DNA from: Vicinamibacteria bacterium
GTDB taxonomy: Bacteria > Acidobacteriota > Vicinamibacteria > Vicinamibacterales > UBA2999
Assembly: GCA_025938035.1 (NCBI GenBank)
Contig: JAICQE010000003.1
Coordinates: forward strand, 1-61,138
DNA: 61,138 bases
Reading direction: 5' to 3'
Of the stretch, positions 1 through 8,073 are shown in pieces. The notes below the pieces were generated by a model. It ran no database searches. It saw only the letters and a list, made by a program, of their open reading frames with translations, and was not told the origin of the DNA. Position 1 is the stretch's first letter. The number at the start of each line of letters is the position of its first letter. The translations under genes and the position numbers were made by a program.

Positions 1-2
1 CG

Positions 3-77
3 AAGAGGTCGACGCTGACCGGCGAGCACCTGGCGGCATTCGTCGCCAGCCGCCCGAAAGTATCTCGAGCGCGTTAA
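3..77 (+). CDS. C-terminal end of an unidentified protein (cut by window edge)
   Basis: The frame starting at base 3 is open from the window edge to a TAA at 75-77 and reads as a short basic tail containing LTGEHLAAF. A Thr-Gly-x-x-Leu motif near the C-terminus is typical of UvrA-type ABC ATPases, but 24 residues are too few to name the family. The gap to the next start is 72 bases. Coding status rests on the open frame only. Confidence 0.35.
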   Translation, partial: KRSTLTGEHLAAFVASRPKVSRAR

Positions 78-149
78 TCGGCGAACCAGCCGGAACTGCA
101 TAGGACGGCGCGCCGGATCTTTCTATGCTGTCGGCCGTCGAGGCGGCCG

Positions 150-2282
150 ATGGAATCCACGCGCTACCGCATCCAGCTCAATGACGCCACGCAGGGCGTC
201 GGGTTTCGACCGTTTGTCTTCCGGCTCGCCAGCACGCTCGCCCTGAACGGATACGTGCAGGATTCGCGCGAGGGGCTCGTCATCGAAGTCGAAGGAGCCG
301 TGGACAGGGTCGCTCAGTTCATCGATCGCCTGGCGTGCGAAGGATCGCTGGCAGCGGTCGTCACACGAGACATCGATACCAGCAGGACCCGCAGCCACGT
401 TCGCACCGGGATCCCGAACGACCTGGCGACGTGCGCCGATTGCCTGCGCGAGATTCTGGATCCTTCCGATCGACGCTACGGGTATCCGTTCACGGCGTGC
501 ACCGCCTGCGGTCCCCGGTTCACCATTACGCAGCGGCCTCCGTACGAGCGGGCGTTGACGACGATGCGGCGGTTCGAGATGTGCGACGTGTGCCGCGCAG
601 AGTACGAAACGCCGTCGAACCGCCGCCATCACGATCAGTCCATCGCCTGTCCCGCATGCGGTCCCACGCTCTCGCTGCCCATCGACGGGATCGTTGGCGC
701 GCTGCGCCGCGGATCGATCGTCGCGGTGAAAGGGACGGGCGGCTTCCATCTGTTCTGCGACGCCAGGAACGCAGCGGTGGTCGCCCGGCTTCGCAGCCGT
801 AAAGGGTGCGACGCCCGGCCGTTCGCGGTGATGATGCCGTCGGTCGCGATCACCCGCGAGTACTGCGTGACGGACCAGGACGAAGAGGCGGCGCTCACGT
901 CGCCGGCCGCCCCCATCGTGCTGCTGCGGCCGCGCCAGCTGTCCGATCTGGCCCCGAATGTATCGGATCCCGGCAGGCTCGTCGGTGTGCTGTTGCCGTA
1001 CTCGCCGCTCCATCACCTCGTGATGCGCGGCTACGGAGCGCCGCTTGTTGCCACCAGCGGAAGCGTCTCCGGCGAGCCGATCGCCACGGATAACGTCGAG
1101 GCACGGAGGCGGCTCGGCGCGATCGCGGACGTCATCGTGACGCACAACCGCACCATTGCGCGTCCCTGCCACGATTCGGTTGTCCGCGTCGGCGCGGACG
1201 GCCCGTCGATCCTCCGGCGCGCACGAGGCTATGCGCCGCTGCCGATCGACGTGGCGCACGACCTGCCACGGGCGCTCGCCGTCGGCGGCCATCGGAGGAG
1301 CACCGTGGCGATCGGTGTGGGCCGGCAGGCCGTGGTCAGTCAGCATCTCGGCGATCTCGATGCGCCGGCGGCGCGAGGCGGGTTCGAGGCGGCGATTTAC
1401 GACCTCTTCGGCACCTACGCCTTCGAGCCCGACCTCGTGGTCGCCGATCGCGATCGCGGCTACGCGTCCCGGCAGTGGGCGGAGGCGTCCGGCCTCCGGC
1501 TGGTTGCGATCCAGCATCACCACGCGCACGTTGCCGGCTGCGCGGCCGAGAACGGTGTGGCGCCGCCATATCTTGGCGTGGCGTGGGACGACGGCGGTCT
1601 CGGCGACGACGGCACCGTCTGGGGCGGCGAGTTCTTTCGCGCGCGTGCCTCCGGATTCGAACGCGTTGCGCACCTACGGCCCTTCCGTCTTCCCGGCGGT
1701 GAAGCGGCGATCTGCGAAGGGTCGCACGTGGCCGCATTCATGGAGTGGGAGGCCCGCGGCGCCGCGGCGCTCGAGGGGCGAGACGATGCGGCGGCGCTGG
1801 CGGCGACGCTGACGAGCGGCGTGAATGCGCCGTGGTGCACGAGCGTCGGACGGCTGTTCGACGCCGTGGCCGCGATCACCGGTGTCTGCCCGCTCAGTCG
1901 CTTCGACGGCGAGTCCGCGTTCGCGCTCGAGGCAGCGATCGATCCCCGCGAACAGGGGCACTATCCGTTCGGCGACGGATGCATCGGGGACTGGGAGCCG
2001 TTGCTCGACGTGATTGCCGCCGACCTGGACCACGACGTGCCGATCGGCACCATCGCGGCGCGTTTCCACCTCACGCTCGTGGACTGGATCGCCCGCGTCG
2101 CCGGCCGCGTGCAGGCGGGCGCCGTGGTGCTGAGCGGCGGGGTGTTTCAGAATGCGTTTCTCGTCGACCGCACGGTGACAGCGCTGCGCGCGCACGGGCA
2201 TACCGTGCACACCCCTCGTCGTATTCCCGCCAACGACGGCGGCCTGTCGTTTGGCCAGCTCATGCTCGCATCCGATGCCTGA
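150..2282 (+). CDS. hypF: Carbamoyltransferase HypF ([NiFe]-hydrogenase maturation)
   Basis: HypF converts carbamoyl phosphate to the carbamoyl group that HypE dehydrates into the CN ligands of the NiFe centre. The 710-residue protein has the full domain order: acylphosphatase-like N-terminus (about 5-90, GVGFRPFVFRLA), two zinc-finger pairs (Cys 95/98, 117/120, 145/148, 167/170), a YrdC-like domain from about 183 (VKGTGGFHLFCDA), and a Kae1-like C-terminal domain with HHHAH at 456-460 and VLSGGVFQN near 660. It is close to the usual length of about 750. The ATG at 150 is the first start that keeps the acylphosphatase domain. No hydrogenase or other hyp gene is in the window; they may lie upstream of base 1. 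Product is certain, the hydrogenase partner is unknown. Confidence 0.95.
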   Translation: MESTRYRIQLNDATQGVGFRPFVFRLASTLALNGYVQDSREGLVIEVEGAVDRVAQFIDRLACEGSLAAVVTRDIDTSRTRSHVRTGIPNDLATCADCLREILDPSDRRYGYPFTACTACGPRFTITQRPPYERALTTMRRFEMCDVCRAEYETPSNRRHHDQSIACPACGPTLSLPIDGIVGALRRGSIVAVKGTGGFHLFCDARNAAVVARLRSRKGCDARPFAVMMPSVAITREYCVTDQDEEAALTSPAAPIVLLRPRQLSDLAPNVSDPGRLVGVLLPYSPLHHLVMRGYGAPLVATSGSVSGEPIATDNVEARRRLGAIADVIVTHNRTIARPCHDSVVRVGADGPSILRRARGYAPLPIDVAHDLPRALAVGGHRRSTVAIGVGRQAVVSQHLGDLDAPAARGGFEAAIYDLFGTYAFEPDLVVADRDRGYASRQWAEASGLRLVAIQHHHAHVAGCAAENGVAPPYLGVAWDDGGLGDDGTVWGGEFFRARASGFERVAHLRPFRLPGGEAAICEGSHVAAFMEWEARGAAALEGRDDAAALAATLTSGVNAPWCTSVGRLFDAVAAITGVCPLSRFDGESAFALEAAIDPREQGHYPFGDGCIGDWEPLLDVIAADLDHDVPIGTIAARFHLTLVDWIARVAGRVQAGAVVLSGGVFQNAFLVDRTVTALRAHGHTVHTPRRIPANDGGLSFGQLMLASDA

Positions 2283-2299
2283 GCGCCGCTCCGTCCGAC

Positions 2300-2328
2300 T
2301 TGCAATCCTACTATGATGATAGTAGAGT
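2300..2328 (+). promoter_or_regulatory. BlaI-type operator inside a sigma-70-like promoter
   Basis: A perfect inverted repeat, CTACTAT-GATG-ATAGTAG, covers 2308-2325. It sits between a -35-like TTGCAA (2300-2305) and a -10-like TAGAGT (2323-2328) with 17 bases between them. The BlaI start is 19 bases past the -10 box. BlaI/MecI repressors bind TACTA/TAGTA-like dyads over their own promoters, so this is the likely autoregulatory operator of the downstream blaI-M56 pair. Confidence 0.8.
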
Positions 2329-2346
2329 CTACGCTGTCGATAGGCG

Positions 2347-2745
2347 ATGGCAGGCACCACGCGGCTGACCAAGCTCGAGCTCCGCATCCTCGAGTTGTTC
2401 TGGAAACGGGGCGCGTCCTCCGTGCGGGAGATTCAGGAGGAGTTTCCTGAAGATTCACGGCCGGCGTACACGACGGTGCAGACGACCGTCTATCGCCTGG
2501 AAACCAAGGGTGCCCTCCGCATCGTCAAGCGCATCAGCAACGCCAACATCTTCGAAGCCGCGGTTTCGCGCGATCACGCGCAGGGCCGCGTCATCGACGA
2601 GCTCGTCTCCATGCTCGACGGCCAGATCCAGCCGGTCATGGCGCACCTGGCGCGCACCGGCAAGCTGACGCTCGCCGACATCGAGGAGGCCGAGCGCATT
2701 CTCCGGGAGCATCAGAAGGCACAGAAAGAGCGGCGCCGGCGATGA
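2347..2745 (+). CDS. BlaI/MecI/CopY family transcriptional repressor
   Basis: A 132-residue winged-helix repressor. The N-terminal helices LTKLELRILELFWKRG and the recognition part SVREIQEEFP, followed by YTTVQTTVYRLETKGAL, are the classic Penicillinase_R fold; the C-terminal half (about 75-120) is the dimerisation region where BlaI proteins are cleaved. It overlaps the M56 peptidase start by ATGA at 2742-2745, so the two are translationally coupled. The palindrome at 2308-2325 is its likely binding site. By family precedent, signal-activated M56 protease triggers repressor cleavage. The effector is not necessarily a beta-lactam; no beta-lactamase gene is nearby. Confidence 0.93.
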   Translation: MAGTTRLTKLELRILELFWKRGASSVREIQEEFPEDSRPAYTTVQTTVYRLETKGALRIVKRISNANIFEAAVSRDHAQGRVIDELVSMLDGQIQPVMAHLARTGKLTLADIEEAERILREHQKAQKERRRR

Positions 2746-4487
2746 CGAGCGACCTCGTGTTCGTGCTCAACCACCTGTGGCAGTCAACGGGCATGGGCCT
2801 TCTCGTCTGGCTCGCTGCCGCGACGTGGTTGAAGGCTTACAGTCCGCGCCTGCGCTTTGCCGCCTGGATGATGGCGTCGCTGAAGTTCTTGTTCCCGTTG
2901 TCTCTGCTCGTCACTGCCGGCCGGGCGATCGCGGCCCCGGTGGTGGTTCGACCGTCCGAGTCGCAGGTGGTCTTCGATTTCGTGACGACGAACGCTCCCG
3001 TGGTCGCGGCGCCGTTTGCGACCTCACCCGCACCACAGGCGCCGACTGATTGGGAGCGGTGGTTGATCGCGGCGCTCGCGGTGATCTGGCTGAGCGGCGC
3101 ACTGCTCGTCGCCGTCCGCTGGCTGAGGCAGTGGTGGCACGTTCGCCAGCTGTTGCGAACAGCGCACCCGTCAGGCGACTACCGCGGGATTCCGTTGCGG
3201 CATTCGTCCACGATGATGCGTCAACGGATCGAGCCGGGTGCCGTCGGCATCTGGCGCCAGACGATCCTCGTTCCGGATGGTATCGAGGACACGTTGACCG
3301 CGTCGCAATTGCACGCCGTGCTGGACCACGAATGGCACCACGCCCGCCGCCGGGATAACCTGACCGCCACACTGCACGCGGTCGTTCAGGCGTTGCTGTG
3401 GTTTCATCCGCTGGTCTGGGTCATCGGCCGCCGGCTGGTCGAGGAACGCGAGCTCGCCTGTGACGAGGCGGTGTTGATGTCCACCACGCCCGACGACTAC
3501 GCCGAAGGCATCCTCAAAATCTGCAAGACCTACTGGTGCGCGTCGCCCGGACACGCCAGTGGCATCACCAGCGCGGATCTCAAGGCGCGAATGGAGCTGA
3601 TCGTGCGGAACGAACGACCGAACGAATTGGGACGTGGCGGCCGCTGGGCGGTTGGCCTGGCCCTGGGCGCGATGTTCGTCAGTCCGGTGCTGGTCGGCTT
3701 TGTGACCGGACAGGCCGTCTCGCCGCAGAACAACAGCTTCGTCGGCATGGCGACGTCCGCCGACAAGAAATTCGAGGTGGCAACCATCAAACAGAACGTG
3801 TCGGAGAGTCCGCAGTGGCGGCTTGGACCGCCGGGACGCGGCCAGATCAGCATCCTGAACATGACCCTGATCGACATCATTACGCAATCGTTCCGTACCA
3901 GCAGGCCGATGGTGTTCGGCGGCCCCGACTGGATCCGCACGACGTACTACGACATCGAAGGCCGCGGGCCCGATCCGACGGTCGGCAATCCCGAGGTCTG
4001 GGAGATGATGCGCTCGCTGCTGATCGAGCGCGCGCAATTGAAGTACCACGTCGAACAGCGCGAGATGCCCGTCTACGCCCTGACCGTGGCGCGAGGTGGG
4101 CACAAGCTCACGCTCGGCGAGAACGGCCGGTGCGCTCCGGCGATCAAGGAAGGCAAGCCGTGCGGCGACATTCTCATTCCGCCATTCGGAGCCGCCATGT
4201 TCAACATGCCGATTGGCGCGCTGCTCAACGGGTTGACGCGGCGAGCCGGGCGACCGGTTGTGGACAAGACGGGGCTGACGGGCCGCTACGACGTCAACGT
4301 CACGTTCCTGCCGGATGGCGTGAAACTGGAAGAGCTGGACCTGACCAACATCCCGCCTGAATTGCGACCGCAGGACATGAGCATGTTCGAGGCGTTGGAG
4401 CGGCAGGCAGGTCTGAAGCTCGAGCCCACGCGCGAGCCGATGCCGGTATTGGTCATCGACAACGTGAGCCGGCCGGGCGACAACTAG
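2742..4487 (+). CDS. BlaR1-like M56 metallopeptidase fused to a TIGR03435 domain
   Basis: A 581-residue membrane protease-sensor. The N-terminal half has transmembrane segments (about 15-30, 40-60, 105-125), a zinc motif HEWHH at 196-200 and the downstream ERELACDEAV helix, as in BlaR1/MecR1. A further membrane segment near 305-325 leads into an exported C-terminal region of about 230 residues beginning KKFEVATIKQN and ending near VDKTGLTGRYDV. That region is the TIGR03435 family common in Solibacter-type acidobacteria, and it replaces the penicillin-binding sensor domain of BlaR1. The gene is coupled to blaI by ATGA. Its stop codon shares the bases CTAG (4484-4487) with the convergent cobU stop. 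Sensor ligand unknown. Confidence 0.88.
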   Translation: MTSDLVFVLNHLWQSTGMGLLVWLAAATWLKAYSPRLRFAAWMMASLKFLFPLSLLVTAGRAIAAPVVVRPSESQVVFDFVTTNAPVVAAPFATSPAPQAPTDWERWLIAALAVIWLSGALLVAVRWLRQWWHVRQLLRTAHPSGDYRGIPLRHSSTMMRQRIEPGAVGIWRQTILVPDGIEDTLTASQLHAVLDHEWHHARRRDNLTATLHAVVQALLWFHPLVWVIGRRLVEERELACDEAVLMSTTPDDYAEGILKICKTYWCASPGHASGITSADLKARMELIVRNERPNELGRGGRWAVGLALGAMFVSPVLVGFVTGQAVSPQNNSFVGMATSADKKFEVATIKQNVSESPQWRLGPPGRGQISILNMTLIDIITQSFRTSRPMVFGGPDWIRTTYYDIEGRGPDPTVGNPEVWEMMRSLLIERAQLKYHVEQREMPVYALTVARGGHKLTLGENGRCAPAIKEGKPCGDILIPPFGAAMFNMPIGALLNGLTRRAGRPVVDKTGLTGRYDVNVTFLPDGVKLEELDLTNIPPELRPQDMSMFEALERQAGLKLEPTREPMPVLVIDNVSRPGDN

Positions 4488-5026
4488 GGTTTTTCAACGA
4501 CCCTTGCTTTCAAGTCGAGCGGCAGCCCGGCAACGACGAGCACGACCGACTCCGCTTCGGCGGCCAGTATCTGATTCGCCCATCCCTGCAGGTCGCGAAA
4601 GCGGCGGCCGACGCGTGTCGTCGGCACGATCCCTCCGCCCACTTCGTTGCTGACCACCACGACGTCCCTCGGCCGCGACGCCTCGGCAAGCTCGCGAACG
4701 GCGGCCATCAGAATGTCGTGCTGGCGCCGCGGCGGCGTGCGCGCTTCGCGCTCGAAGAGATTCGACAGCCAGAGCGTCAGGCACTCTACGAGTACGGGCG
4801 CGTCCATCGGCGTGGCCGTGCGCACGACATGGGGAACTGATTCGGGCTCCTCGATGGTGGTCCATAGCGACGGGCGGTCCGCACGATGCCGCTCGATGCG
4901 TCCGGACATTTCCCGGTCGCGCGTTCGACGGGCCGTGGCGACGTAGATCGCCGGGCGCTCGCCGACCAGCGCCTGTGCATAGCGGCTCTTCCCGCTGCGG
5001 GCCCCGCCCAGGATCAGCGTCAGCAT
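4484..5026 (-). CDS. cobU: Adenosylcobinamide kinase / adenosylcobinamide-phosphate guanylyltransferase
   Basis: CobU phosphorylates adenosylcobinamide and then transfers GMP to give AdoCbi-GDP, the substrate of CobS. The 180-residue protein starts MLTLILGG and carries the P-loop GARSGKS at 8-14, the RIERHR segment near 42-47 with the histidine expected to be guanylylated, and VSNEVGGGIVP, a CobU signature. The ATG at 5026 was chosen because longer reading of the frame adds 34 residues without homology. It overlaps cobC by seven bases (ATGCTGA). It is the last gene of the riboswitch-led operon and meets the M56 gene tail to tail. Confidence 0.93.
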   Translation of the reverse strand: MLTLILGGARSGKSRYAQALVGERPAIYVATARRTRDREMSGRIERHRADRPSLWTTIEEPESVPHVVRTATPMDAPVLVECLTLWLSNLFEREARTPPRRQHDILMAAVRELAEASRPRDVVVVSNEVGGGIVPTTRVGRRFRDLQGWANQILAAEAESVVLVVAGLPLDLKARVVEKP

Positions 5027-5655
5027 GGCGTCACCGTCATGTTGACGACGAGCACCACCGCCTCGTCGGCGACGTAGTCGATGACGTTCACGCACGCGTA
5101 GGCCTGGGCCAGTCTGAAAATGCGGCACGGATGAAGGTCGAGGGCTTCGCTCAACGCGACACGATTGACGCCTCCGTGCGACACGATGGCGACGGTCTCG
5201 CCGGAGTGGGTGCGGCGGATCTGTTCGAGCGCGTCACGCACTCGAGTGGACATCGTCGGGAAGCTCTCACCGTCCGGGAACGCCACGCTCGCCGGCCGCG
5301 TCATCCACTCGTCGTACTTCCGTGGATACCGGTTCGCGATCTCCTCATAAGTCAGGCCTTCGAACGTACCAAAGTCGATCTCGCGAAGACGGTCGTCAAC
5401 CGTCGCCGTCGGGGAAGCGGTCGATCGCAGACGTGCGCTGTCCACGGCGCGCCGGCGAGGGCTGCAGTAAATCGCGGCGAAGGACTCGTGTTTCAACAGG
5501 CGCCACGCCCGCGTCATCTGCTCTTCTCCATGACGCGACAGGCCGGGATCGAGCCTTCCATAGCACCGCCCACGGACGGTCTCGTCCGGTTCGCCGTGTC
5601 GCAGCAGGATCAGCCGCGTCGCCCCAGTGCCCAATGGAGGAAGCGCGACCGTCAC
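5020..5655 (-). CDS. cobC: Histidine phosphatase, probable alpha-ribazole phosphatase
   Basis: Phosphoglycerate-mutase-type phosphatase that in this context should remove the 5'-phosphate of alpha-ribazole phosphate or of the cobalamin phosphate made by CobS. The RHG motif (LLRHGEPDE) has the nucleophilic histidine at residue 20; the second histidine is in VSHGG near 160. DFGTFEGLTYEE is the region typical of CobC/GpmB. The GTG at 5655 overlaps the cobS stop (GTGA), which decides the start. Length 211 residues is normal. Similar phosphatases have other substrates; the operon makes CobC by far the best call. Confidence 0.88.
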   Translation of the reverse strand: MTVALPPLGTGATRLILLRHGEPDETVRGRCYGRLDPGLSRHGEEQMTRAWRLLKHESFAAIYCSPRRRAVDSARLRSTASPTATVDDRLREIDFGTFEGLTYEEIANRYPRKYDEWMTRPASVAFPDGESFPTMSTRVRDALEQIRRTHSGETVAIVSHGGVNRVALSEALDLHPCRIFRLAQAYACVNVIDYVADEAVVLVVNMTVTPC

Positions 5656-6401
5656 GGGTGTCCTGTCACCAGCACCCCACACACGAGCACCGATGCCTCG
5701 GCCAGCTCGACGCTCGCGCCGAACACATCGCCGGTCACTCCTCCAATTCGCCGCCGCGCGGAACGGCCGATCCAGACCGCCGCCAGTGCGGCGAATGCCC
5801 ACGCGATCAGCGCATCGGCGCCCAGCGCCCCGAGAGCGATAAGCGCTGCGACCAATGTGGCCACGATGAGACCCGCGGTGTCTCGTTCGCGCGTCACGGC
5901 CTGTCCGAGGCCTCCGTCGGTCCGCGCGTAGGGCAGCGCGGCCGCCAGAGCCGCGATGGTCCAGCGGGAAAGAGCCGGCGCCGCGACGACGAAGGCCAGC
6001 CCGCCGGCCCGATCGAGCAGGGCGGCGACGGCCGTCACCTTGACGCCGATCACGAATACCAGGGCGGCGGTGCCGTACGAACCGATCAGCGGATCGCGCA
6101 TGATGCGAAGCGCCGAGTCGCGGTCGCGCCCGCCGCCAAAACCGTCGACGGTGTCGGCCAGCCCATCCAGATGGATGGCGCCGGTCACCCACGCAGCGAG
6201 GCCGACGACCAGCGTCGCCGTCAAGGTGGCCGGAACATCCACGATCGCGGTCATCGTCCACGCGACCGCCGCATTCGCGCCGCCGAGGACGCCGCCGATG
6301 AGCGGAAACCAGCGTGCGGCGCGTCCGACGTCGGCCGCGTCCGCGACGATTGGCACCGGCACCCGCGTGAGAAAGGCGGTCGCCACCAGCACGTTCCTCA
6401 C
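5652..6401 (-). CDS. cobS: Adenosylcobinamide-GDP ribazoletransferase (cobalamin synthase)
   Basis: Integral membrane enzyme joining AdoCbi-GDP and alpha-ribazole (phosphate) in the last assembly step of cobalamin. The 249 residues are rich in transmembrane stretches. After the first membrane segment comes the family signature HLDGLADTVDGFGGG followed by RIMRDPLIGSYG, with the aspartates that bind Mg2+. The GTG start at 6401 overlaps the cobT stop as GTGA; an earlier in-frame start would run through cobT. Immediately followed by cobC in the same overlap style. Confidence 0.93.
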   Translation of the reverse strand: MRNVLVATAFLTRVPVPIVADAADVGRAARWFPLIGGVLGGANAAVAWTMTAIVDVPATLTATLVVGLAAWVTGAIHLDGLADTVDGFGGGRDRDSALRIMRDPLIGSYGTAALVFVIGVKVTAVAALLDRAGGLAFVVAAPALSRWTIAALAAALPYARTDGGLGQAVTRERDTAGLIVATLVAALIALGALGADALIAWAFAALAAVWIGRSARRRIGGVTGDVFGASVELAEASVLVCGVLVTGHP

Positions 6402-7507
6402 GACCACCGGCCGGCACCCTCCGCGAGGTCTTCGGCGCGGCGGTCGACCCCCGCGCTCTCGAAGGTGGCCATGTCGTTCATCATCGCGACGGCGGCGCTG
6501 AACAAAGGCATTGCGAGCGCTGCGCCGGTGCCCTCGCCGAGCCTCATGCCAAGATCGAGCAGCGGCTGCTGCTGCAGGAACCGCAGCTGTAACGCGTGGC
6601 CCGGTTCGGGCGAGCGGTGGCCGGCAAACCAGTAGCCGAGAAATGACGGGCACATCATTGCGGCGACCAGCGCCGCCGCAGTCGCGATGAAGCCGTCGCC
6701 GACAACGGCTATGCGATGTGCCGCGGCGCCGATATACGTACCGGCGATCGCCGCGATGTCGAGGCCACCCACGGTGCGAAGCACGGCAAACGGGTCGCAC
6801 CCGGGGCGATTCGTCGCCAGTGCCCGGGTAACGGCATCTACCTTGCGCGCGAACGTCGCATCGTCAACACCGGTACCCAGGCCAGTGACCTGAGCAGCCG
6901 GGAGTCCAAGCATCGCGGCAGTGACCGCGCTTGCCGCCGTGGTGTTGCCGATTCCCATCTCGCCGCAGGCGATGACGGCAACGCCTTCGTTGGCCGCGAC
7001 GTCGGCGACGTCGAGCCCGGCGTTGAGCGCGGCGGTAAGCTCGCCTTCGGACATCGCGGGCCCGTTCGTGAAGTTAGCAGTGCCGCCCCGCACGCGCCGC
7101 GGGACGAACGCCGCCGCATCTCCAGTGGCGTCAATGTCGCTGCCAACGCCCACATCCACGACCGAGACGTGAGCGCCGGCCGCACGCGCCAGCGCATTGA
7201 TGGCGGCGCCACCGCGGATGAAGTTGCCAACCATCTGCGCCGTCACCGCCGAGGGGTACGCGCTCACGCCTTCCTCCGCGACGCCGTGATCCGCCGCAAA
7301 CACGACGATGTGGCGCGGCGCGGCGCGTGGCGTGATGGTTTCCTGGATCGCGCACAGCCGCGTCGCAATCCATTCGAGACGACCGAGACTGCCCGGCGGC
7401 TTCGTCAGCTGATCGAGGCGCGCCTCGGCACGCTGGTGCCACGCGGTGTCGATCGGCCGCACACGGCGAATTGCCTCGTCGAAACGAGTCGCGGTGGTCG
7501 ACGTCAT
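6398..7507 (-). CDS. cobT: Nicotinate-nucleotide--dimethylbenzimidazole phosphoribosyltransferase
   Basis: CobT activates the lower-ligand base by transferring phosphoribose from nicotinate mononucleotide. The 369-residue protein has LTKPPGSLGRLE near the N-terminus, VVFAADHGV, GEMGIGNTTAASA and, near the C-terminus, RLGEGTGAALA with the catalytic glutamate. ATG 7507 overlaps the pduO stop (ATGA at 7504-7507); a start 18 bases earlier is in frame but would lie inside pduO. No genes for DMB synthesis are present, so the base is made elsewhere or scavenged. Confidence 0.95.
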   Translation of the reverse strand: MTSTTATRFDEAIRRVRPIDTAWHQRAEARLDQLTKPPGSLGRLEWIATRLCAIQETITPRAAPRHIVVFAADHGVAEEGVSAYPSAVTAQMVGNFIRGGAAINALARAAGAHVSVVDVGVGSDIDATGDAAAFVPRRVRGGTANFTNGPAMSEGELTAALNAGLDVADVAANEGVAVIACGEMGIGNTTAASAVTAAMLGLPAAQVTGLGTGVDDATFARKVDAVTRALATNRPGCDPFAVLRTVGGLDIAAIAGTYIGAAAHRIAVVGDGFIATAAALVAAMMCPSFLGYWFAGHRSPEPGHALQLRFLQQQPLLDLGMRLGEGTGAALAMPLFSAAVAMMNDMATFESAGVDRRAEDLAEGAGRWS

Positions 7508-8073
7508 GGCCACGCCGTCGACCACCGCGGCCCTCCAGTGTCCGGACGCCGCAATGCGGCATCAACGCCGTGATCCCGCTCGACGAGGCGTCCGAGCAGC
7601 CATAACAGGTCTGCCAGGCGATTGAGGTAGACGATGACGCTGGGATCGATTGGTGCCCCGAAGTCCGATAGACGCACGACCTGCCGCTCGGCCCGGCGGC
7701 ACACCGTGCGCGCAACCTCGAACGCGGCACCACCGGCATCGTCGCCCGCGATCGCCCAATCGATCAGGATCCCGTCCTGGGTTTCGATGCGATGCACCTG
7801 GTCCGTGAGGTCGAGCACCCGCGCCTCGTCCATGCGTTTAGGCGGCTTGTCGTCACTGGCCAAGGCCTCGGCGACGGCGAAGAGATCCCGCTGGAGCTGC
7901 TTCGCGATCGACGCGGCCTCTTCGTGCGTGCACAGGGCGCGCGCCAGTCCGATCTGCGCGACGAGCTCGTCAACGGTGCCGTAGGCTTCGACGCGCGGGT
8001 CGCCTTTCGACACCCGCCTGCCGCCGACGAGGCTTGTCTGTCCCGAGTCGCCCGTCTGTGTGGCGATGCTCAT
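7504..8073 (-). CDS. pduO: PduO-type ATP:cob(I)alamin adenosyltransferase
   Basis: Adds the 5'-deoxyadenosyl group to reduced corrinoid. The 189-residue protein begins with the PduO signature TGDSGQTSLVGG (residues 7-18), continues with VEAYGTVDELVAQIG and ends with CRRAERQVVRL and NRLADLLWLLGR, the conserved trimer-interface and ATP-binding segments. This is the PduO/CobO-III fold, not the unrelated CobA/BtuR fold. ATG 8073 overlaps the btuC stop (ATGA). Position between importer and CobT means imported corrinoid is adenosylated before nucleotide loop assembly. Confidence 0.93.
   Translation of the reverse strand: MSIATQTGDSGQTSLVGGRRVSKGDPRVEAYGTVDELVAQIGLARALCTHEEAASIAKQLQRDLFAVAEALASDDKPPKRMDEARVLDLTDQVHRIETQDGILIDWAIAGDDAGGAAFEVARTVCRRAERQVVRLSDFGAPIDPSVIVYLNRLADLLWLLGRLVERDHGVDAALRRPDTGGPRWSTAWP

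Noticed and set aside
123..1673. 516-codon minus-strand open frame
   Set aside because: Antisense to hypF, whose eight zinc cysteines and HHHAH motif are clear; high GC leaves antisense frames open.
2742..4487. Calling the M56/BlaI pair a beta-lactam resistance system
   Set aside because: No penicillin-binding sensor domain and no beta-lactamase gene are present; the sensor is TIGR03435.
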